From positions 1,054,001-1,118,000 of the forward strand of contig NZ_RXOL01000001.1 in the NCBI RefSeq assembly GCF_004004515.1: DNA of 64,000 nt, in the 5' to 3' direction. Of this stretch, positions 52,803 to 59,634 are shown piece by piece (position 1 is the stretch's first letter; each line of letters starts with the position of its first letter). The notes beneath the pieces were generated by a model, which saw only the letters and a list, made by a program, of their open reading frames with translations, had not been told where the DNA came from and ran no database searches. The stretch comes from Croceicoccus ponticola (lineage in GTDB: Bacteria; Pseudomonadota; Alphaproteobacteria; Sphingomonadales; Sphingomonadaceae). Made by a program: the position numbers and the translations under genes.

Positions 52803-53347
52803 TGTTCCGGCGATTGTGGACTTTGGCGATCGCCGCGATGCTGCTCGGCATTTCGGGCGGCTGCGGCGACGCAGACAAGGCTGATAGCATGTTGATCTCC
52901 CTTCCCGACTTGCCGCCCGACGGCATGATACCGCGCAAGTTTACGTGCGATGGCGACGATTTCTCGCCAGCCCTGGCGTGGACCGATCCGCCAGCCGGCA
53001 CGCAAAGCTTCGTCGTGATCGTCGACGACCCCGATGCGCCGGGCCGGACATTTGCTCACTGGGCGGCCTTTGACATCGGCGCTTCGGTGCGCCGGCTGGG
53101 CGAAGGCGCGGGGAACGCCACTGCGGCCGGATTTTCACAGGCAAACAACGATTTCGGTACGGTCGGCTATCGCGGCCCATGCCCGCCGCGCGGCCATGGC
53201 GCGCATACCTATCGCTTCAGGTTGCTCGCGCTTGACGTGGCGAAGCTTCCGGCGGGCCGATCGCCAACGGTGGCGCAAGTCGAACGGAACGCCACGCGGC
53301 ACGAGCTTGCCAGTGCGATGGTGACCGCCCGCTACCGCCGCGATTGA
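52802..53347 (+). CDS. PEBP/YbhB-family lipoprotein-like protein
   Basis: A 181-residue protein with an N-terminal hydrophobic signal and an imperfect lipobox (ISGGC, Cys21). The PEBP fold follows: DGDDFSPALAWTDPPAGTQSFVVIVDDPDAP, the HWAAFDI strand, and GYRGPCPPRGHGAHTYRFRLLALD, whose Gly-Pro-Pro-x-x-H pocket binds anions. PEBP proteins bind phospholipid headgroups or inhibit kinases; the bacterial role is unclear. It is coupled to the DUF3775 gene. Confidence 0.88.
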   Translation: MFRRLWTLAIAAMLLGISGGCGDADKADSMLISLPDLPPDGMIPRKFTCDGDDFSPALAWTDPPAGTQSFVVIVDDPDAPGRTFAHWAAFDIGASVRRLGEGAGNATAAGFSQANNDFGTVGYRGPCPPRGHGAHTYRFRLLALDVAKLPAGRSPTVAQVERNATRHELASAMVTARYRRD

Positions 53348-53361
53348 ACGCCGGTTCTGGT

Positions 53362-54258
53362 CTATGCCAAACCGCCGCTGTCGCCTGTCACTTCAGCTTC
53401 CCGCCCGCGCACGACACGTTGCGCGGCATGGGTGCCGCGACGTTCGGTTACGACCGTGCACTGATCCTCTGGCAGGTCGTCGGTATGGTAGAAAATGACG
53501 ACCCAATCACGGTTCCTGCCCAGCGCGTGCGCCCGTTGCGTATTGGAATAAAGCGCGGTGAAGTGCCAGCCGTCGCGGGTAGTGTGCAGGATCGGCAGCC
53601 AAGCCACCTTTTCCGGATTGAACCGTCGCGGCGCGATCTTCGGCAAAGTGCCATCTTCCGCCCGTGCGCGGTATTCGCGGTCGACGTCGAGCAAGGTCGC
53701 AACGTCGGGCCGTGGCTGTCGCACCTCGGGAACGGACCGGCCGCCCCGCCCCAACCGTACTTGCCGTCCCAGCCTTTGGGCTAATCCATCCCGGACCATC
53801 CGCAACCGCCGCTCCCCAAAACCGGGCAGCCCGGCAAGGCGACCGTCGTAGGCCGCCATTTCCAGCGTCGCGAGGTCGTCGATGTGCAACCCTTCACATA
53901 TCCGCGCGGCAAGCTTTGCGCCGATGCCGGGAAGGGTGGTGAACAGGCTCGCCGGATCGGTATCGCCACGCAATCGGTCAAGCTGGCTCCATCCGCCGGT
54001 GACGACCATCTCGGCAATCGCCGCCGCGATCCCGCGCCCGATGGTCGGCAAAGCTTCCAATCCGGCGCGCCCCCCCTTGGCCATCACGGATGCGACCGGC
54101 GTCGCCAAGCCGGCGACGGTATCCGCCGCCCGGCGATAAGCGCGCACGCGGAATGGCCCTGCCTCCTGCTGTTCCAGAAGATCGGCATATTCGTGCAAGC
54201 GGTCCGCAACGACGCGGTTGACCGCAAGGTCGGCCAGCGGCTTCGTGGCGGTGGCCAT
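53362..54258 (-). CDS. PolX-like helix-hairpin-helix protein without a polymerase domain
   Basis: A 298-residue protein. The N-terminus matches the DNA polymerase X 8-kDa lyase and helix-hairpin-helix region: VADRLHEYADLLEQQEAGPFRVRAYRRAADTV, LPTIGRGIAAAIAEMV, LPGIGAKLAARI and LPGFGERRL. The nucleotidyl-transferase fingers/palm (GDVD/DxD) are missing. Instead a conserved C-terminal domain (LPILHTTRDGWHFTALYSN, DWVVIFYHTDD) follows. A DNA-binding or repair role is likely; the C-terminal activity is unknown. Confidence 0.72.
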   Translation of the reverse strand: MATATKPLADLAVNRVVADRLHEYADLLEQQEAGPFRVRAYRRAADTVAGLATPVASVMAKGGRAGLEALPTIGRGIAAAIAEMVVTGGWSQLDRLRGDTDPASLFTTLPGIGAKLAARICEGLHIDDLATLEMAAYDGRLAGLPGFGERRLRMVRDGLAQRLGRQVRLGRGGRSVPEVRQPRPDVATLLDVDREYRARAEDGTLPKIAPRRFNPEKVAWLPILHTTRDGWHFTALYSNTQRAHALGRNRDWVVIFYHTDDLPEDQCTVVTERRGTHAAQRVVRGREAEVTGDSGGLA

Positions 54259-54267
54259 CGCAGCCGG

Positions 54268-54837
54268 TCAGATTCGCAAGTGATGCCGGTCGAGCGGCTT
54301 GACGAGGCTCGCCTGCGGCCCCTTGTCACCCTGCGACGGCACGAAGCTGACGCGGGCGCCGACTTCGATGTCGTCCATCCGCCCGTTGGCCAGCGCATTT
54401 CGGTGGAAATAGACCTCCGACCCGTCGGCGTCTTCGAGAAACCCGTATTCACCCGATGGGTCGATGCGCGCGACTTTTGCGGTCGGCGCTTCTTCGTGAG
54501 ACTTCACCGCCCCCTGCATGCGACGCACTTCGTCCTGCAACCTGCGGCGCACGCGCTTGAATGCGTCGTCGATGGCGAACATCGCATGGCTGTGCCGTTC
54601 GTCCAGATCGTGGCTCCGATCGACATCGACATGGCGTCCGCCGGGCAAAGACAGGTGGATGTTCACGCCAAACTGGCCGCCGGTGCGATGTCGTCCGCTT
54701 GGCGGCCTGATGACGACGCGGGCAGCGATGATCCGGTTAAAAACGCTTTCCAGCGCATCGACGCGTTCGCGCACGTGTGCGCGCAATTCGTCGCTGATTT
54801 CGCCACCTTGCAGATCGATCTGGACGGGAACTTCCAT
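54268..54837 (-). CDS. HPF/RaiA-type ribosome factor fused to a cold-shock domain
   Basis: A 189-residue protein. Residues 1-112 show the HPF/RaiA beta-alpha-beta fold (EVPVQIDLQGGEISDELRAHVRERVDALES and the Arg-rich helix FKRVRRRLQDEVRRM). Residues 119-181 form a cold-shock domain (AKVARIDPSGEYGFLEDADG, EVYFHRNAL, VSFVPSQGDKGPQASLV). The start at 54837 has GGAGG 9 nt upstream. The fusion suggests ribosome hibernation combined with RNA binding. An earlier ATG is possible but lacks an SD. Confidence 0.82.
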   Translation of the reverse strand: MEVPVQIDLQGGEISDELRAHVRERVDALESVFNRIIAARVVIRPPSGRHRTGGQFGVNIHLSLPGGRHVDVDRSHDLDERHSHAMFAIDDAFKRVRRRLQDEVRRMQGAVKSHEEAPTAKVARIDPSGEYGFLEDADGSEVYFHRNALANGRMDDIEVGARVSFVPSQGDKGPQASLVKPLDRHHLRI

Positions 54838-54875
54838 GTCCGGCGCCCTCCTTTTTTTCATCAATGATGCGTCGC

Positions 54876-55322
54876 TCAACCCGCGACGGCGTCAGTTTCC
54901 AGAACCCAGAGCGCCCGGATGCCGTGAGGCAAGGCGTTGCGGACCTTGGCGATTTCCCCTGCCGAAACATGACGTTCGAGCACGGCGAACACCGCAGCCA
55001 CCGCGACTTTGGGATCGACGGGTCGGATATCACCCATCCATTTCGACACCTCTTTGAGGAACTCCTCGCCCGTCGTGATGGCGGTGGGCGTCTTTGCGGG
55101 CTGATAGAGATCGTAATAGACCCCGCGAACCATCAGCGGCAGCTGCGCCGCCAGATGCGCGGCAAGGTCGGGCTGAAGCCGGTCACGCAATTTGTGGAGT
55201 ACTGTCGACAATACCTTCCACGCGACGTGCCGGTCGGGTCCGACGAATTGCGTTATTTCATCGAGCCAGATGTTGGTCGTCTGGATCGTCTTGTCGAACA
55301 CGTCGAGACCGGTCGTACTCAT
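54876..55322 (-). CDS. DUF2267 protein
   Basis: A 148-residue helical protein with the DUF2267 features KTIQTTNIWLDEITQF, KVLSTVLHKLRDRL and LAAQLPLMVRGVYYDLY, then AVFAVLERHVSAGEIAKVRNALP. The family is often found with stress genes and is of unknown function. The ATG at 55322 has GGAGG 6 nt upstream; an in-frame ATG two codons earlier is possible. Confidence 0.82.
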   Translation of the reverse strand: MSTTGLDVFDKTIQTTNIWLDEITQFVGPDRHVAWKVLSTVLHKLRDRLQPDLAAHLAAQLPLMVRGVYYDLYQPAKTPTAITTGEEFLKEVSKWMGDIRPVDPKVAVAAVFAVLERHVSAGEIAKVRNALPHGIRALWVLETDAVAG

Positions 55323-55461
55323 CGTCATCCTCCATATCGTCAAACGGTGCACTGAGGCGGGGCAGTTCGGGCGGGGCGCATTATCGTTGTGTGTCGCCCA
55401 CTTTTCGCACCACAGATCTTCGAAAATTGACCATCCGCGATGGCTTGCTGCGGCGGGGCAC

Positions 55462-55920
55462 TCACAATGCCTGAGCGGCTTGCGCCGCTGTCTGCCTTCG
55501 CGATTTTGCAAATCTTGCGAAAATCGCCTCGCGGATAGAAGCTGGCATCATCGCGCCTCTTGCGGATTTGCCGCGGGCGTGGTGCGCCGCGCTCGCGGCA
55601 GCGTCGATCTCGTCCAGTGCGAAAACGCCTTCGCGCGAATCAAGTTCACCCATCAATTCCATCGCGTGATCCGGGTCTGCGACCGCCAGCAAGATAGCTG
55701 CCCCCGATCGGGCGGCGATGTCGTTCACAGCTGTCGCCGGAAATCCGTTCGCTTCGAGATCGCCGACGACGATCAGATCTGGCCTGTGATCTTTCACTGC
55801 CGATCGGGCGCGTGGCTGATTCCACACCTGGTCGAAGCTGGAAATGCCGCGCAGTTCCAATTGCGTCATGATCCCCCGGCTGATCACCATGTTATCTTCG
55901 ATTATCAGCGCATGGCACAT
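55462..55920 (-). CDS. Atypical receiver-domain protein
   Basis: A 152-residue single-domain protein. It opens MCHALIIEDNMVISRG, giving the acidic Glu8/Asp9 pair, and LIVVGDLEAN places a phospho-acceptor candidate at Asp54. The conserved Thr/Ser and the Lys after strand 5 are not recognisable (VFALDEIDA), so phosphorylation switching may be altered or lost. The C-terminal 40 residues are basic and Ala-rich. It diverges from the small-gene/BLUF region. Confidence 0.75.
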   Translation of the reverse strand: MCHALIIEDNMVISRGIMTQLELRGISSFDQVWNQPRARSAVKDHRPDLIVVGDLEANGFPATAVNDIAARSGAAILLAVADPDHAMELMGELDSREGVFALDEIDAAASAAHHARGKSARGAMMPASIREAIFARFAKSRRQTAAQAAQAL

Positions 55921-56346
55921 CGAACTGGCTCTCCCGAATCTCATGCGCAGAGCGTGCGGCAAACCCGCCTGTTGCTCACTTGGGAAATGTCCCAATGACG
56001 CGCCGCTCCATTTCCCGCCAGATTGCAGGCGAAGACACGATCATCGTTTATCTTCAACGTGTGAGGGGCGGACATGTCCATGCCGGGCGAACAGCAAGGT
56101 GCAGAAAGTACATCGCATCGAAACCCGGCAATCGGATCGGCGGCCATTCGCGCAGCGCTGCTGTTCGCAAGGCCGCGTCCGGCGACAGTCGAACCGACGG
56201 CCCGAGAGGATCGAAGACCTGAGATGACGGAACGGGCTTCGACCGACAGGCCACGCAGGCGTGACGATCCCGGCCATGGATAGCCGTATTGACGGACCAA
56301 CCGCATATCCTGACCGCATGGCACTATCATCTGAGGGAACGGGACG
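55921..56346. other. Spacer between the receiver and BLUF-like genes
   Basis: About 425 bp with no gene I can support firmly. A plus-strand frame at 56074-56283 (69 codons, Arg/Pro/Asp-rich) is possible but has no recognisable domain. A dyad TTGGGA-AATG-TCCCAA lies at 55980-55995, about 60 bp upstream of the receiver start, and could be an operator. Confidence 0.4.
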
Positions 56347-56772
56347 TTGATATCACTTGTTTGCGTCAGTCAGCCGACATGCTGGACAAGAAGCCGAAAG
56401 GAGACGCTGGACGATATCCAGGCGGTGTCGCAGGCGCGCAATTCCGCGCTCAACGTCACAGGGGTTCTGATAGCGACCACGACCCATTTCGCACATGTGC
56501 TTGAGGGGCCGAAGGACGCGGTAGAGTCCGTCTTGACCAGCATTATGAGCGATCCGCGCCATTGCCGGGTCAATGTCGTCCGCAGAACGCCGATTTTCCG
56601 CCGGCGATTTCCTGTCTGGCGTCTGGCCCGCATGGACCGCGGGCGGTTCGCCAGTTTCGCACTTGCCGGAACACTAAAGCGTTTGCACACGGCGCCCGAT
56701 CGCGAAACCCTGCATCATTTCGACCAGCTTACCGATGCGCTTGCCCGGTCATATCACACTACTTTGACGTAG
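56347..56772 (+). CDS. BLUF-like protein lacking the photoactive Tyr and Gln
   Basis: A 141-residue protein with the full BLUF outline: ISLVCVSQ at strand 1, SQARNSALNVTGVLI at helix 1-strand 2 with the flavin-binding Asn32, HFAHVLEGPKDAVESV at strand 3-helix 2, SDPRHCRVNVV, and RRFPVWRLARM with Trp91. BLUF photochemistry needs a Tyr in strand 1 (L-x-Y-x-S) and a Gln in strand 3 (F-x-Q-x-L-E-G). Here those positions are Cys6 and His50. Flavin binding may persist, but normal blue-light switching should not. The start is TTG at 56347. It is convergent with the next gene. Confidence 0.78.
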   Translation: MISLVCVSQPTCWTRSRKETLDDIQAVSQARNSALNVTGVLIATTTHFAHVLEGPKDAVESVLTSIMSDPRHCRVNVVRRTPIFRRRFPVWRLARMDRGRFASFALAGTLKRLHTAPDRETLHHFDQLTDALARSYHTTLT

Positions 56773-58349
56773 CGATCGGGATCGGGATCGCCTTGGCGCA
56801 GGGCCGCCAGCGCTTTGCGACACCGCTCCAGCGTTTGCGCTGGCGTTCCACCGGCATCGATCCGCACCCAGTCGCCAAGCGATCCGATATCGCGCGCCAA
56901 CTGGCGTTCGACCACATCCGTGCCGGCATCGGAGGCATCGCCCCGGCGACCGCGCACCCGGTCGTTCAGGATCTCGCGCTCTGCATCCAGCCACAATCCC
57001 GCAAATGGCACGCCAAGACTCCTCGCCAGCGCTTCCATCCGGGCTCTGGTATCGGGAAAATCGAAGACCGCGTCGACGATCACCGGCCATCCCGCCGCCA
57101 GCGTGTCGCGCACCCTTTCGATCAGCGCGGCATAGACCGCTTCATGCGCCGCCGGGGTATAGGCGCTATCGGGCAGGTGTGTTTCCGGGTCCACGCCCGC
57201 AAGCAATTTGCGCAGGACATCGGTGCGAATCCAGCGCGCGCCCGGTGTGGTTCCGATCAGCGGCGCGAGATGGGAGGCAAGGGTCGATTTCCCGCTCCCG
57301 CTGCGCCCGCCCACGGCGATAAGACGCGGGGTCGGTGCCATCAGGAACCCATGCGCCGCAGAAAGATAGCCATGCGCCTGATCGACTAAGCGGGCACGTT
57401 GCGCGGCCTTATCCTGACGATCGGCTGCGCTTCCCAGAACGTGCGTCCGCACTGCCGCCCGCATTGCAAGGAACAATGGCAGCGCCGCGATCCCGCCGGT
57501 TTCCCCGCGCCTGTCGCAATAACGATTGAAGACCAGCGATGCTTCTGCGTGCAGGCCGCGATGCCACAAATCCATCAACAGGAACGCCAGATCGTACAAA
57601 ACGTCGCTGGTCGCCAGATCATCATCGAATTCTAGGCAGTCGAACGGGGTCGGTCGTCCATGCCAGATGCAGATATTGGCAAGGTGCAGATCACCGTGAC
57701 AATGCCGGACCAACCCATCCGCCGCCCGGCGGTCGAGCAGCGGCGCGATCTCTTCCGCCCGCGCGAGGCTGTCGGACCAAAGCCGGTCCCGGTCCTCCGC
57801 CCCAAGGATACTGGGCTTCAGCGCCGCCATGCTGGCGTGGTTGCCGTTGATGACCTTGCGCACCCGATCGGCGCCGCAACCCGCCACAATTTCCGCCGCG
57901 TCGTGAAACCGCGCGACGCTATCGGCCAATTCGCGCATCATTCCGGGATCGAGAGAGCCTTTTTCGGCCAAGGTCGCGAGCAGGCAATCGGGCGCGAAGC
58001 GTCGCATCATGACGACCCAGTCGACCGGAACGCCATCATCAAAACCAAGACTGCCATCGGGCCTCCGCGTCACGGCGCGAACGGCCAAGTACAGATCGGG
58101 CGCGGTGCGGCGATTGAGCGTCAGTTCCGCCTCGCACACCGCCCTGCGCCGTGCCGGAGTCGAGAAATCGAGGTAAGGATAACGAACCGCGCGTTTCAGC
58201 TTGCAGGCGATGTCGCCGGCAAGGAACACGATGGCGGCGTGCGTATCGATCCGTTCGACCGGTTCCGTAATGCCATAGGTCGCCGGCTTCGACAGGAAGG
58301 CGATGACATCGTGCTGCCCGTCATCATGCTGATCGTCGAAGCGTTCCAA
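56754..58349 (-). CDS. Aminoglycoside phosphotransferase-like/P-loop kinase fusion
   Basis: About 531 residues. The N-terminal half is a kinase-like APH domain (VERIDTHAAIVFLAGDIACKLKRAV, HCHGDLHLANIC with the catalytic Asp near 220, and FDCLEFDDDLATSDVLYDLAFLLMDL). The C-terminal half is an AAA-type P-loop domain (GGRSGSGKST near 351, RTDVLRKLL, VIVDAVFDF). Such fusions occur widely; substrates are unknown. The start is uncertain: TTG at 58349 fits the family length, while an upstream GTG at 58439 is in frame. Confidence 0.78.
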   Translation of the reverse strand: MERFDDQHDDGQHDVIAFLSKPATYGITEPVERIDTHAAIVFLAGDIACKLKRAVRYPYLDFSTPARRRAVCEAELTLNRRTAPDLYLAVRAVTRRPDGSLGFDDGVPVDWVVMMRRFAPDCLLATLAEKGSLDPGMMRELADSVARFHDAAEIVAGCGADRVRKVINGNHASMAALKPSILGAEDRDRLWSDSLARAEEIAPLLDRRAADGLVRHCHGDLHLANICIWHGRPTPFDCLEFDDDLATSDVLYDLAFLLMDLWHRGLHAEASLVFNRYCDRRGETGGIAALPLFLAMRAAVRTHVLGSAADRQDKAAQRARLVDQAHGYLSAAHGFLMAPTPRLIAVGGRSGSGKSTLASHLAPLIGTTPGARWIRTDVLRKLLAGVDPETHLPDSAYTPAAHEAVYAALIERVRDTLAAGWPVIVDAVFDFPDTRARMEALARSLGVPFAGLWLDAEREILNDRVRGRRGDASDAGTDVVERQLARDIGSLGDWVRIDAGGTPAQTLERCRKALAALRQGDPDPDRYVKVV

Positions 58350-58439
58350 GACCCGTTCCCGTTGCTGCCGGCTAATGCGATCACACCTGCGCGAACGGCG
58401 GCGTTGCGCATTCCGTAGTTTCCCGGAACGATGCCCCAC

Positions 58440-58596
58440 GCTTTACCCGTAAAATTGCGGATTCCGGGGAACGCCACCTTACCCCGATGTGATGCCCGTC
58501 AACCAACGACCGAAGTGCGTCCTGACGACAGACTTGTCAGCATGGCTTTCCTGCCCCGGATTTCGGCGCTTCGGCAACAGGCAAGGTGGGTAAGTC
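58440..58596. other. Divergent promoter spacer between kinase fusion and universal stress gene
   Basis: A 157-bp spacer (247 bp if measured from the TTG at 58349). It holds no gene I recognise. A GGAAC element near 58424 with CCGTAA 17 bp on loosely resembles the alphaproteobacterial EcfG promoter, but the match is weak. Confidence 0.3.
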
Positions 58597-59634
58597 ATGG
58601 CGATTTCCGCGTTTTCTTTTCAGGATACCGTCATCGCCCGCAAGGGCATCGCTCCACCGGTGGTGGCCCCGCCTGTGATCGCCTGCGTCGATACATCGCC
58701 GCGCTCGTCCGAAGTCGCAAGGGCTGCGGCCAATTACGCCCATTGGCTTGGCCGACCGCTTATCCTGTTTCATTCTGTCGAATACGACCGTTCGCGAACC
58801 GCCCTTCCCGATCCGCTCGACTGGCACTTGCGCCGATCAGAAGCGCTGCGCCATCTCGAACGGTTGCGCGATGATCTTGCTGGACTGGGTCTTTCGATCG
58901 CGGTGGAAATCGACGAAGGCAACTGGCGGACGGCGCTGGAAGACCGCATGAACGTAAGGCCCGCGCCGATGGTCGTCATCGGGGCGTCGCGCCATTCGAA
59001 CACCGGGCACACTGCCGAATTGCTCATCGATTGCGGCGCAAGAAGCCTGCTCGTCGTCCCGACCAAGGGCGATGTCCCGCGCGATTCCGATAAACCCCGT
59101 ATCGCCATTCCAGTGGACGGATCGAAATTCGCCGAAGCCGCGCTGGCCGAAGCGATTTCGATTGCCCGTTCGCACGACGCGGAGCTGTTGCTGATCCACG
59201 TCACGCCTCCTTCGGGGATCGAAGAGTTTGGACCGCCTGCCAGCCGCGACGTCGAACTGGGCCGGTTACTGGACCGTCGCAACGAACAGATGGCCTGCAT
59301 CTTTCTTGAGCAAACCTTGCGCCGTTTGCGCGATCAGGGGCTTACCGCGCGGAGCCGCTCGCTGAAAGGCGACCCACGATCGTGCCTGCATAGCGTGATC
59401 GCCGAAGAACGGCCCGAACTGGTCATCCTGTCGACGCGTGGCCAAGGGATCAAGTCCTGTCAGGACCTGGCGCTGGGTAGCACCGCGAACTACCTGCTCG
59501 ATCACCTGACCGCCCCGATCCTGCTGGTCGGCTCCACTCAGGCCCGGCGCGGTCACGAGACTGCGCACACCGCGCGAGGCGGGTTTGCGGGAGCGACGAC
59601 GGAAAGCCAGCGCGGTCCGCTCAACGCGCTCTGA
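58597..59634 (+). CDS. Universal stress protein with two UspA domains
   Basis: A 345-residue protein with two Usp folds. The first (about 27-150) has VVIGASRHSNTGHTAELLID; the second (about 168-312) starts RIAIPVDGSKFAEAALAEAIS and ends LSTRGQGIKSCQDLALGSTANYLL, an ATP-type G-x2-G-x9-G-S/T pattern. Its stop overlaps the glucan synthase ATG (TGATG), so the two proteins are made together. Confidence 0.88.
   Translation: MAISAFSFQDTVIARKGIAPPVVAPPVIACVDTSPRSSEVARAAANYAHWLGRPLILFHSVEYDRSRTALPDPLDWHLRRSEALRHLERLRDDLAGLGLSIAVEIDEGNWRTALEDRMNVRPAPMVVIGASRHSNTGHTAELLIDCGARSLLVVPTKGDVPRDSDKPRIAIPVDGSKFAEAALAEAISIARSHDAELLLIHVTPPSGIEEFGPPASRDVELGRLLDRRNEQMACIFLEQTLRRLRDQGLTARSRSLKGDPRSCLHSVIAEERPELVILSTRGQGIKSCQDLALGSTANYLLDHLTAPILLVGSTQARRGHETAHTARGGFAGATTESQRGPLNAL

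Noticed and set aside
56074-56283. Plus-strand 69-codon frame upstream of the BLUF-like gene
   Set aside because: No domain, Arg/Pro-rich composition typical of a shadow frame, and only a mediocre ribosome-binding site. I kept it as a note within the spacer only.
58424-58452. Possible EcfG-type promoter (GGAAC with a CGTT-like element)
   Set aside because: The -10 reads CCGTAA rather than CGTT and a gene start candidate overlaps it; the match is too weak to report as a promoter.
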